Source of the DNA: Ryuthela nishihirai
Lineage: Eukaryota > Arthropoda > Arachnida > Araneae > Heptathelidae
DNA: 64,000 bases
Direction: 5' to 3'
Assembly (NCBI GenBank): GCA_038380435.1
Contig: JAWZYU010000028.1
Span: 42,095,095 to 42,159,094, forward strand
The position numbers and the translations under genes were made by a program. This document shows, one piece after another, positions 1 to 11,267 of this stretch (position 1 is its first letter; each line of letters begins with the position of its first letter). The notes beneath the pieces are model-generated. The model made no database searches. It was not told where the DNA came from and saw nothing but the letters and a program-made list of their open reading frames with translations.

Positions 1-1494
1 AACTTGTCTACGCTAATCCGCTGAAATTTTATTTGCAACGGGTCCCTAGCGATTACTGGTTGTTGCATTTTTTACTAGAAGAAACCCTACCCCTGCAGCA
101 CCCGCAGAAAATAAAAAATGCTTTCGGGCGAAAAAATTAATAAAATCTGATTTTATTCGTCGTGATGAAAAATATTGATGGGGTAATAGGTTCGACTTAA
201 AAGACTTCGTGTTCGGATCCTCACCACGGACAACCTCTCGCTGACGGACGGTTAAACCCTACGAAATTATTCAAACGGGGAATCACAAGGTTTTTATTGA
301 CGAATGAATCTTGGACCTGTACTGCTTCCGTACATCGTGAAAACCCACTCACAGCCTTGATCCGTGTTCCCAATTTCCTTTACTAAGTCACTTCAAAAAA
401 CATTGTGATTGCAAAAGTATGACTAACAGTTTTATTACGCCACGTTTTAAAAATACTTATTACTGCTGTATCCGCGGTACGGGAGAGTAACACTGTTCGA
501 AGAAAATTCAGGTAAAACAGTTTAAAAAGAAAAATCGTTTCCTCCGTCGTTTGCGTATGTCTCATCACGCTGGTGAAACCGGGTGAAAAAAATTTTTTTT
601 TGTACGAGGTAGAATGTTAAAAGTACGTCGCGTGCAAAAACTTTAGTTCCATCACGAATGCACATTAATGGAGTAGGGAGGTCGTAGTTTAATACTTCAG
701 CTATAAAAAAAAATAATACAATGTCTCACACACACCTCTCCACTTGTCTACACTAATCCGCTGAAATTTCATTTGCAACGGAGGCTGATACTTCGAATCC
801 GCTATATGTTCCGGAGCTGCAGTGGAATGCATGGCCCCTGCTGAATGCTACGCTATCAGAAGTCCATGTGGCTGTCACGTTCTCCAAGCGCTCAGAATAT
901 TACTATACTTATAACTGATCTAATATTACTTATAACTGATCTAAAGTCCGTTTTAATCAATACTTATTTCTTTCAACTCTGCGACTATTGGGCTGGCACA
1001 TTTTCACTAGAAGGACCGCCTCACAGTGGCAATCCCACAGAAAAAATTAATAAAAGGAAAAAATCTGATTTTATTCCCCCTGATGAAAAATATTGAAGGT
1101 AATAGGGTCGACCTAAAAGGCCCGTGTTCGGATCCTTGCCCCGAATGGTTTTTAACAAAAGTCCTACGAAATTAAAAACTATCCCGTTACACGACGGCGT
1201 TGTTTAAAAATACTTATTACGGCTGTATCCACAGCAAACTCTTTCCTAGGAAGTAACGCTACTCGATGCAGCCCCAGTTACATGCTTTTACCGGGTAAAG
1301 ACTGTGCGTCAGAATGGTAAAAGTAGAATTCATACGTTTCCGTAAAAAAAAAAAAACTTTAGTTCCTGCTTAAAGGAGTATGGTTCGATTCAGGAAGAAT
1401 AGGATTTGACCTCGTGCATTAGAAAAAAGAACAAATCCGTCCCCGGTGCCCTTTGTTAGGTTGTAGTATTAGGATCCTTATACAAGCTCACTTC
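1..1494. repeat. Left-arm mirror of the 740-bp tandem units
   Basis: Reverse complement of 6930-8422 in the right arm: one well-conserved unit (about 1-742) and one diverged unit (about 743-1494). The array probably continues left of the window, because the right-hand array runs about 700 bases beyond the point that pairs with position 1. Confidence 0.8.
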
Positions 1495-3329
1495 AAATAT
1501 TCATGTGACATTCTGGGGTTGAGTTTCAACCTTTTTATTTTTTCCAACCGCGATAATGCGCAGTTTTCTGCGGAACGCGAGCGACCTCGACGCCAAGGAC
1601 GACCCGCACTAAACGGTACGACCGTGCACTAGAAAACCGTGAACGGACTTGTGTGAAACGTAATGTACAGAGCTTGACAACAGTAATGTAGACTGGGATC
1701 CTCGCTCACTATACTATCATAACCCTCGAGAAATTATCAAATATGAATAGACCTCTGTAAAGTTCTGACCCCACAATCTTCTGAGTTCATTCCCCGGTCG
1801 ATGCTGTCAGGATCACAAGGGATGTTTTACACATTCAACGACTTTTTCTGACATTCGCTAATCAAAGTGTCTATCTACACATCAGACTTGTCATTACATC
1901 GACAAACTACGTGTCCATAGGCTGAGTAAGCATTTAGAATGAAAAATTGAGTCTGCTTCACGACACACATTCGTAAAACGCTCATTAATTATTTTGTGAG
2001 AGAAAGCATGCATAAAGTTCAAACACTAATACATCTTCCCTTTCTAAAAAATCTGAAAAACTCACTGGAAAACAACAATATTTCCGTGAAAAATTAGGTC
2101 CCTGAATCGAGCCCTAGTTCGCGGCGTTCACTGACTTCAACCACCGATGAAACTTAACGTAAGCTCTCTCGCTGTTAGTTCAAGGTGCTTTCACACGCTC
2201 TTTTCAGAGTTCCTGGCCCACCTACTACGTTTCAATAAGCGCATAAGTGTGTGTGTGTGATGGTGGCTAGCTACAAACACAAGTTTCGCTACAATATAAC
2301 ACTGAGATGTTTGTTTAGTTATTTTTCTCTATTTCTATACTAGTGGTACAGTGCGAAAGTGGTTAGCACACGTTTTTTATATGTATCCTGTTTGTAAATA
2401 ACACTGTCTATGGACCATTACTCCTGTACATACCATAAGCATAATACCTCGCGATTCTAAGAGTCCCCCGAACCGGTATTAATCTTATTTTTGTAGTTCA
2501 ACGGAGTGCTTTGAGCTTGCTCGACCGCTGTCATGGGTTGGACCGGTAGCGGCCCACATATTTAATCCAGAATTAGTACATGCAAACATTTTCTTTTGTA
2601 ATCGTATCAGGTGTAGAGCAGAACAGGATACTTCAATCATCAGGACAAACAATATTGCAGAAGTGAGAAAGAGAAGCGACAGGAAAGCACACTACCTGCA
2701 ATCATCACCTCAAAACAACTAAGACAGAGGGCGCCACGTGCAGGGTTGAAAAGCAGTTCATAACAATGGTTTAACCATTCATTTTTTTTTAAGTGTTAGG
2801 ATATTCATGTTACAATTTCTTACAACAGGTTCATAGCTAGTGAAGACACAAGTCAGCAACACTCACACCTCTGTGTAAGCACACGAATATTACATTTCAA
2901 CAACGTACACTTTTCGTGTGAGTATGTGAATATTACATTTTAGCTGTATGTGCACTAGACGTTCAGTTGCGAAGAATATTTAAAAACATCAGTGCAAACT
3001 CACTGAAGCGTGTCTCTTTCTTGTGTCTCTCCATATCTATATACTATTCTTATGAGCATAAAAGATAGAACTTTCGAAGTAAGATGAAGCATGTATCGGT
3101 TAAAAAAAAAAGATTTTGAGCTTTTCACCAACGCCATCTAGGGACAACAATGTTGACTGTCTGATTCAAGCAATCTATGAATATGTAGGAGAATGTTTCT
3201 CTGATCTTATGCAAAGTATATTCTTGTGTGGTGTATGGCATTATTCAACGGATGTCTTTCTAAGTGTATGCACATATCCGTGCGATGGACTAAGTTTTTT
3301 CTCACATACTTGATTCGTCTCTGTAATTG

Positions 3330-3545
3330 TATGCTTTCATGTTTGTGAGTGTGTGCGTATGTTTCTGTGTGCGGGCGAGTGTGTGTGTGAGTGTGAGTAT
3401 GTTTCTGTGTGCGGGCGAGTGTGTGTGTGAGTATGTTTCTGTGTGCGGGCGACTGTGTGCGTGAGTATGTTTTCATGTTTGTTTCGCTGAATCTGATATG
3501 TGTATACGTCTTCATGTCTCTCTCGGTGTGTCTGTATGTGTGTAT
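3330..3545. repeat. GT-rich minisatellite, left arm
   Basis: About four to five imperfect units of about 35-40 bases made of tgtgtgcgggcgagtg-type blocks plus (GT)n. Translated ORFs through it are Thr/His-rich low-complexity strings and are not genes. Confidence 0.85.
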
Positions 3546-3805
3546 ATGTTACCGTAGGCAAGAATAAACATATTGTCTTACGGACACTTGCTCGCTACAG
3601 AAGAAGCTAACAATTTACAAACCTCGTCAGATCGGTATTATAGCTCTATTAGGAAATCTCATCGAAAAGTCACTAAACAGATAAGTTTACTAAAGATGCA
3701 CGCTTGTATACAATTTTTCAGATTCTTTTACCTTTCTCGATTCTGTTAAGTAGAACAATGAAATAGCATTGCAGGAAAAAAATCTTTTATTCATACACTA
3801 AGAAA

Positions 3806-4120
3806 TTACAAGGACGACCCATCAGATATAGAACAGAAATTAGTAACACTATTACATTTATTTAGTACATATTCAGAGGCTCGCACCAGTTCGTCATACA
3901 CTTCGTTTAGTAATATAGAAAAGTGTAGCATGTAGGAATCTTCAACTCCTGCCTCTTCCACAAAAAGTTTAGCGATATCGCTTAAATGAATGTTTCTCAC
4001 TGCCTCGGCGAAACGGGATATGGCCACACACGAATGGCGAAGCTGACTTGAATGATCTACTTCACACCCAATTCGTGTTCGTACGTAGAATCCGAAAAAT
4101 GTCTTTTCTGACGAGTGTAT
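3806..4120 (-). CDS. Unrecognised small ORF, mirror copy (left arm)
   Basis: Same open frame as 4304-4618 on the opposite strand, ending at 3806, with an AATAAA (minus strand, 3786-3791) just downstream. The 73 C-terminal residues are identical although the arms differ at several bases here (including silent changes near 4016-4026). The two copies diverge outward from the palindrome centre. Confidence 0.3.
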   Translation of the reverse strand: MHSSEKTFFGFYVRTRIGCEVDHSSQLRHSCVAISRFAEAVRNIHLSDIAKLFVEEAGVEDSYMLHFSILLNEVYDELVRASEYVLNKCNSVTNFCSISDGSSL

Positions 4121-4303
4121 TTAATGTTTTTCTGAAACTTAGCTTTGCTCTCTGAACGTGCAGTTCAGCATTAGACAGTCTTGGAGTAAGGGATGTCGAA
4201 TTATCTACATTATTCTTAATTAATTCGACATCCCTTACTCCAAGACTGTCTAATGCTGAACTGCACGATCAGAGAGCAAAGCTAAGTTTCAGAAAAACAT
4301 TAA

Positions 4304-4618
4304 ATACACTCGTCAGAAAAGACATTTTTCGGATTCTACGTACGAACACGAATTGGGTATGAAGTAGATCATTCAAGTCAGCTTCGCCATTCGTGTGTGG
4401 CTATATCCCGTTTCGCCGAAGCAGTGAGAAACATTCATTTAAGCGATATCGCTAAACTTTTTGTGGAAGAGGCAGGAGTTGAAGATTCCTACATGCTACA
4501 CTTTTCTATATTACTAAACGAAGTGTATGACGAACTGGTGCGAGCCTCTGAATATGTACTAAATAAATGTAATAGTGTTACTAATTTCTGTTCTATATCT
4601 GATGGGTCGTCCTTGTAA
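4304..4618 (+). CDS. Unrecognised small ORF next to the palindrome centre (right arm)
   Basis: An open frame runs from 4304 to the TAA at 4616-4618, about 104 codons. The C-terminal 73 residues are of balanced composition, with stretches such as FAEAVRNIHLSDIAKLF and ILLNEVYDELVRASEYV that look helical. It contains no early ATG, so it may be a terminal exon. An AATAAA lies 15 bases after the stop (4633-4638). A second open frame at 4223-4369 overlaps upstream and includes KLSFRKTLNTLVRKDIF. I do not recognise the protein. The mirror copy in the left arm encodes the same 73 residues, so the frame has survived the divergence between arms. Function unknown; it could be chance. Confidence 0.3.
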   Translation: MHSSEKTFFGFYVRTRIGYEVDHSSQLRHSCVAISRFAEAVRNIHLSDIAKLFVEEAGVEDSYMLHFSILLNEVYDELVRASEYVLNKCNSVTNFCSISDGSSL

Positions 4619-4878
4619 TTTCTTAGTGTATGAATAAAAGATTTTTTTCCTGCAATGCTATTTCATTGTTCTACTTAACAGAATCGAGAAAGGTAAAAGA
4701 ATCTGAAAAATTGTATACAAGCGTGCATCTTTAGTAAACTTATCTGTTTAGTGACTTTTCGATGAGATTTCCTAATAGAGCTATAATACCGATCTGACGA
4801 GGTTTGTAAATTGTTAGCTTCTTCTGTAGCGAGCAAGTGTCCGTAAGACAATATGTTTATTCTTGCCTACGGTAACAT

Positions 4879-5095
4879 ATACACACATACAGACACACCG
4901 AGAGAGACATGAAGACGTATACACATATCAGATTCAGCGAAACAAACATGAAAACATACTCACGCACACAGTCGCCAGCACACAGAAACATACTCACACA
5001 CACACTCGCCCGCACACAGAAACATACTCACACTCACACACACACTCGCCCGCACACAGAAACATACGCACACACTCACAAACATGAAAGCATAC
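4879..5095. repeat. CA-rich minisatellite, right arm
   Basis: Reverse-complement partner of the minisatellite at 3330-3545, with one or two base differences (a CGC/AGC codon-sized change within one unit). Confidence 0.85.
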
Positions 5096-6929
5096 AATTA
5101 CAGAGACGAATCAAGTATGTGAGAAAAAACTTAGTCCATCGCACGGATATGTGCATACACTTAGAAAGACATCCGTTGAATAATACCATACACCACACAA
5201 GAATATACTTTGCATAAGATCAGAGAAACATTCTCCTACATATTCATAGATTGCTTGAATCAGACAGTCAACATTGTTGTCCCTAGATGGCGTTGGTGAA
5301 AAGCTCAAAATCTTTTTTTTTTAACCGATACATGCTTCATCTTACTTCGAAAGTTCTATCTTTTATGCTCATAAGAATAGTATATAGATATGGAGAGACA
5401 CAAGAAAGAGACACGCTTCAGTGAGTTTGCACTGATGTTTTTAAATATTCTTCGCAACTGAACGTCTAGTGCACATACAGCTAAAATGTAATATTCACAT
5501 ACTCACACGAAAAGTGTACGTTGTTGAAATGTAATATTCGTGTGCTTACACAGAGGTGTGAGTGTTGCTGACTTGTGTCTTCACTAGCTATGAACCTGTT
5601 GTAAGAAATTGTAACATGAATATCCTAATACTTAAAAAAAAATGAATGGTTAAACCATTGTTATGAACTGCTTTTCAACCCTGCACGTGGCGCCCTCTGT
5701 CTTAGTTGTTTTGAGGTGATGATTGCAGGTAGTGTGCTTTCCTGTCGCTTCTCTTTCTCACTTCTGCAATATTGTTTGTCCTGATGATTGAAGTATCCTG
5801 TTCTGCTCTACACCTGATACGATTACAAAAGAAAATGTTTGCATGTACTAATTCTGGATTAAATATGTGGGCCGCTACCGGTCCAACCCATGACAGCGGT
5901 CGAGCAAGCTCAAAGCACTCCGTTGAACTACAAAAATAAGATTAATACCGGTTCGGGGGACTCTTAGAATCGCGAGGTATTATGCTTATGGTATGTACAG
6001 GAGTAATGGTCCATAGACAGTGTTATTTACAAACAGGATACATATAAAAAACGTGTGCTAACCACTTTCGCACTGTACCACTAGTATAGAAATAGAGAAA
6101 AATAACTAAACAAACATCTCAGTGTTATATTGTAGCGAAACTTGTGTTTGTAGCTAGCCACCATCACACACACACACACTTATGCGCTTATTGAAACGTA
6201 GTAGGTGGGCCAGGAACTCTGAAAAGAGCGTGTGAAAGCACCTTGAACTAACAGCGAGAGAGCTTACGTTAAGTTTCATCGGTGGTTGAAGTCAGTGAAC
6301 GCCGCGAACTAGGGCTCGATTCAGGGACCTAATTTTTCACGGAAATATTGTTGTTTTCCAGTGAGTTTTTCAGATTTTTTAGAAAGGGAAGATGTATTAG
6401 TGTTTGAACTTTATGCATGCTTTCTCTCACAAAATAATTAATGAGCGTTTTACGAATGTGTGTCGTGAAGCAGACTCAATTTTTCATTCTAAATGCTTAC
6501 TCAGCCTATGGACACGTAGTTTGTCGATGTAATGACAAGTCTGATGTGTAGATAGACACTTTGATTAGCGAATGTCAGAAAAAGTCGTTGAATGTGTAAA
6601 ACATCCCTTGTGATCCTGACAGCATCGACCGGGGAATGAACTCAGAAGATTGTGGGGTCAGAACTTTACAGAGGTCTATTCATATTTGATAATTTCTCGA
6701 GGGTTATGATAGTATAGTGAGCGAGGATCCCAGTCTACATTACTGTTGTCAAGCTCTGTACATTACGTTTCACACAAGTCCGTTCACGGTTTTCTAGTGC
6801 ACGGTCGTACCGTTTAGTGCGGGTCGTCCTTGGCGTCGAAGTCGCTCGCGTTCCGCAGAAAACTGCGCATTATCGCGGTTGGAAAAAATAAAAAGGTTGA
6901 AACTCAACCCCAGAATGTCACATGAAAAT

Positions 6930-9125
6930 TTGAAGTGAGCTTGTATAAGGATACTAATACTACAACCTAACAAAGGGCACCGGGGACGGATTTGTTCTTT
7001 TTTCTAATGCACGAGGTCAAATCCTATTCTTCCTGAATCGAACCATACTCCTTTAAGCAGGAACTAAAGTTTTTTTTTTTTACGGAAACGTATGAATTCT
7101 ACTTTTACCATTCTGACGCACAGTCTTTACCCGGTAAAAGCATGTAACTGGGGCTGCATCGAGTAGCGTTACTTCCTAGGAAAGAGTTTGCTGTGGATAC
7201 AGCCGTAATAAGTATTTTTAAACAACGCCGTCGTGTAACGGGATAGTTTTTAATTTCGTAGGACTTTTGTTAAAAACCATTCGGGGCAAGGATCCGAACA
7301 CGGGCCTTTTAGGTCGACCCTATTACCTTCAATATTTTTCATCAGGGGGAATAAAATCAGATTTTTTCCTTTTATTAATTTTTTCTGTGGGATTGCCACT
7401 GTGAGGCGGTCCTTCTAGTGAAAATGTGCCAGCCCAATAGTCGCAGAGTTGAAAGAAATAAGTATTGATTAAAACGGACTTTAGATCAGTTATAAGTAAT
7501 ATTAGATCAGTTATAAGTATAGTAATATTCTGAGCGCTTGGAGAACGTGACAGCCACATGGACTTCTGATAGCGTAGCATTCAGCAGGGGCCATGCATTC
7601 CACTGCAGCTCCGGAACATATAGCGGATTCGAAGTATCAGCCTCCGTTGCAAATGAAATTTCAGCGGATTAGTGTAGACAAGTGGAGAGGTGTGTGAGAC
7701 ATTGTATTATTTTTTTTTAAAGCTGAAGTATTAAACTACGACCTCCCTACTCCATTAATGTGCATTCGTGATGGAACTAAAGTTTTTGCACGCGACGTAC
7801 TTTTAACATTCTACCTCGTACAAAAAAAAAATTTTTTCACCCGGTTTCACCAGCGTGATGAGACATACGCAAACGACGGAGGAAACGATTTTTTTTTTTA
7901 AACTGTTTTACCTGAATTTTCTTCGAACAGTGTTACTCTCCCGTACCGCGGATACAGCAGTAATAAGTATTTTTAAAACGTGGCGTAATAAAACTGTTAG
8001 TCATACTTTTGCAATCACAATGTTTTTTGAAGTGACTTAGTAAAGGAAATTGGGAACACGGATCAAGGCTGTGAGTGGGTTTTCACGATGTACGGAAGCA
8101 GTACAGGTCCAAGATTCATTCGTCAATAAAAACCTTGTGATTCCCCGTTTGAATAATTTCGTAGGGTTTAACCGTCCGTCAGCGAGAGGTTGTCCGTGGT
8201 GAGGATCCGAACACGAAGTCTTTTAAGTCGAACCTATTACCCCATCAATATTTTTCATCACGACGAATAAAATCAGATTTTATTAATTTTTTCGCCCGAA
8301 AGCATTTTTTATTTTCTGCGGGTGCTGCAGGGGTAGGGTTTCTTCTAGTAAAAAATGCAACAACCAGTAATCGCTAGGGACCCGTTGCAAATAAAATTTC
8401 AGCGGATTAGCGTAGACAAGTTGAGAGGGGTGCGTGAGACATTGTATTATTTTTTTATAGCTGAAGTATTAAACTACGACCTCCCTACTCCATTAATGTG
8501 CATTCGTGCAGGGACTAAAGTTTTTGCACGCGACGTAGTTTTAACATTCTACCTCGTACAAAAAAAAAAATATTTTTTCACCCGGTTTCACCAGCGTGAT
8601 GAGACATACGCAAACGACGGAGGAAACGATTTTTTTTTTAAAACTGTTTTACCTGATTTTTCTTCGAACAGTGTTACTCTCCCGTACCGCGGATACAGCA
8701 GTAATAAGTATTTTTAAAACGTGGCGTAATAAAACTGTTAGTCATACTTTTGCAATCACAATGTTTTTTGAAGTGACTTAGTAAAGGAAATTGGGAACAC
8801 GGATCAAGGCTGTGAGTGGGTTTTCACGATGTACGGAAGCAGTACAGGTCCAAGATTCATTCGTCAATAAAAACCTTGTGATTCCCCGTTTGGAATAATT
8901 TCGTAGGGTTTAACCGTCCTTCAGCGAGAGGTTGTCCGTGGTGAGGATCCGAACACGAAGTCTTTTAAGTCGAACGTATTACCCCATCAATATTTTTCAT
9001 CACGACGAATAAAATCAAATTTTATTAATTTTTCGCCCGATAGCATTTTTTATTTTCTGCGGGGGCTGCAGGGGTAGGGTTTCTTCTAGTAAAAAATGCA
9101 ACAACCAGTAATCGCTAGGGATAAA
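6930..9125. repeat. Tandem repeat of about 740 bp (three units, right arm)
   Basis: The best-matched units run about 7680-8420 and 8421-9120. They share the same landmarks at an offset of about 741 bases, such as the segments starting at 7855 and 8596. A third, more diverged unit lies at about 6930-7680. Mirror copies of the first two lie at about 1-1494 in the left arm. Small ORFs of 61-120 codons in the units are not conserved as proteins and are treated as chance. The array looks like satellite DNA. Confidence 0.85.
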
Positions 9126-9616
9126 AGAAATAAGTGTTGGTTTTAAAATGGTTATAAAAATACGTATATGAAAAGACTGTCGGTGTAAGATCTAAATTTT
9201 AAAAGTGGGAGAGGGAGCCTACCCGCAATAACTATGTTATAAGAGTTGTTAATCCTAACACACTGTGTAAAATTATACTGAAGGTTAAACATCCCCAGTG
9301 CTCAGTCTTCTGATACGTGTCACTCGCTGGTCACGCCACGTTACTTTCCCCTTGTTGTGACGTCACCTACCCTCAGAGAACAACATCGTATGAGTCATCA
9401 CACTGCTGAGCGCTGGACACTCAACCTCCCAGGGCGATTGTGTCAGGAGATGTTTCGTTGCTACCTGACCGGTAAACGGACACGTGTGGGCATGACTCCA
9501 CGTACGACTTCAGGAATGCCTTTTCCATTGCAGGTTGGTTCTTGTTAGGAGTTCACAGAGTGAAGCTTGGGTAGCGCGTTCGACTCTCGTTGCCGAGGAG
9601 AAGTTTTTTTTTTTTT

Positions 9617-10305
9617 CGATAAAACGCCTCTACAGAAAACTGCTTTTTTTTAATAAAGGTAAGGGAATTTTGATGAGTGTTTAATTACTAGGGAGTTTAA
9701 TAGCAGGGAATTTTAATTATAAAGGAATCGTTTAGTCGTCCTGGCTAAATGAATAGCAAAGAGTTTTAATTACTAAGGAATAAATACAACTCTGCGAGTT
9801 GATTTACAATTTGAGATCTGCATTCAAAAGAGTTCAGTGCTAGTGTTGGCTTTGATGTAAGAAATACATAGAAAAAGCTAGTTATAAAGAATGCTAGGTT
9901 AATATCTGAAATGTTTGGCCCGCATCTAAATCACAGCAAGACAGTCGGACGGAATCCACAGAGCGAGGGACGATTTTTTTTTTTTTCCGGTGAAACACAT
10001 CTACAGAAAAACTGATTTTTATTTCGACCGTGGAGTGATTTTAATAAAGGTGAGGAATATTTTGACGAGTGTTTAATTACTAGGGAGTTGATTAACGGAG
10101 TTTGAAAATTTTTCCACTGCAGACGTGTGTTCTAAAAGCAGATTTAACATGTCATCCCTACGAATAATTTAAACCATTATTAATTTCACCCTATGGTATT
10201 TTCTATGGAAGCAGTAAGAGTAAAATGAGTTTCAACTGTAGGATGATTTTTAATAGAGGTAAGGGAATTTTGATGAGTGTTTAATTACTAAGGAATTTTG
10301 TATCA
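9617..10305. repeat. Dispersed degenerate repeats of about 80 bp
   Basis: Three related segments (9617-9700, 9985-10090, 10237-10305) share ctacagaaaa, taataaaggtaaggg and gagtgtttaattacta blocks. The sequence between them is AT-rich and shows no gene. Positions 9121-9616 and the gaps between copies hold nothing else I can identify. Confidence 0.7.
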
Positions 10306-10489
10306 TTCCTTTCTGTACAATTATTCTAAGACCAGTCAATCGTTCCATGCAATTATTCTGAGACTTGCATCAGCCGAGTGAAGGGGTGGGGCCTTAAAAT
10401 GGTCAACCAGAGAGTTTTTCATAAGGGGGAGGGCTTAAAATATAGGTCAACCATTGGGACAAAATAAAGAAAAATCGGGAATTAGAGTT

Positions 10490-10860
10490 AAAATAAGGAG
10501 GTTTTTCCGAAAATAGTACTCTTCATTGTCAACAGAAGGCATCAGGGTTTTTTCATAAGGGGGAAGAAATTTTTAATAGGGGGGAGTAATTTTTAATAGG
10601 AGGGGGAAATCAAAGAATTAAAATAAGGGTTTTTGGAGAATTAGTGTTCCTCACAGGCACCAGATGGCGCCAGGGGTTTTTTCATAAGGGGGAGGAATTT
10701 TTTTTATAAAGGGGGAAATCAAAAATCGAAGAATTAGAATAAAAATAGGGTTTTTTTGGGAAAATAGTACTTCTCACTGTCAACAGGTGGCGCCACTGAG
10801 GGGAAAGGGGGGGTGAAAGGGGGAGGAATTATTAATAAAGGTCGGTTACGTAATGATTAT
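10490..10860. repeat. Tandem repeat of about 120 bp with GGCGCCA motif
   Basis: Three imperfect units start near 10491, 10620 and 10739. Each has aaaataaggg, a gtcaacag/caccag block, ggcgcca or a decayed form, then ttcataaggggga. The strand is G/A-rich. Confidence 0.65.
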
Positions 10861-10880
10861 GTAATGATTACGCCATGCTG

Positions 10881-10936
10881 CGTCATAGGGGGCGTGGTCG
10901 GTGACGTCATAGGGGGCGTGGTCGGTGACGTCATAG
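10881..10936. repeat. 24-bp tandem repeat carrying TGACGTCA-type sites
   Basis: Two full 24-bp units and part of a third, each ending in gtgacgtcat. The TGACGTCA core matches the CREB/ATF site. No gene start is recognised nearby, so a regulatory role is only a possibility. Confidence 0.55.
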
Positions 10937-10974
10937 GGGGAAAGCACTAGTGGGGGTACGGTATAATATGACTA

Positions 10975-11195
10975 TACTACTCACATGGTATGGCTCTCTT
11001 GCATATTACACTGCGCCATGGTTTAACGTTTCATCAGACGGACAATGGCCTTCCCAAGCTCATCGGTGTTCCCTGCTGACCGAAGACAAGAGTTTCGGCT
11101 TGGAGGAGATTAATCTCACGATGGCCCAGGCGGGGCTTCAATATGAGAACTACAGATTATGAGCCTGGTGCGCTATCCACCGAACCAATCGCCGT
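10975..11195 (-). mobile_element. SINE-A fragment, diverged
   Basis: Head-side half of SINE-A in reverse orientation: decayed copies of the taacgtcccatccgacgg body block, then the reverse complement of the tRNA-like head up to about 11195. Confidence 0.75.
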
Positions 11196-11267
11196 CTCCA
11201 GATCTGGTCTTGAAGATCTGGTCTTCGAGCTAATGTATGATGGAGAAGATGTATATAGTAGTATATA

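Larger units (their letters stand above)
1..8422. repeat. Giant inverted repeat (palindrome), arms about 4.2 kb
   Basis: Positions 1-4203 are the reverse complement of 4221-8422, separated by a 17-base spacer (4204-4220). The arms align end to end with only scattered substitutions and small homopolymer indels, roughly one difference per 100-200 bases; for example left 3239 and right 5185 differ. The left arm reaches the window edge, so the true left end is unknown. No transposon termini or target duplication can be assigned. It could be an inverted segmental duplication, a fold-back mobile element or an assembly artefact. The base substitutions argue against a simple fold-back of one accurate read. 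Confidence 0.93.

Noticed and set aside
3207..3515. His/Thr-rich ORFs in the palindrome arms
   Set aside because: They are translations of a (CA)-rich minisatellite.
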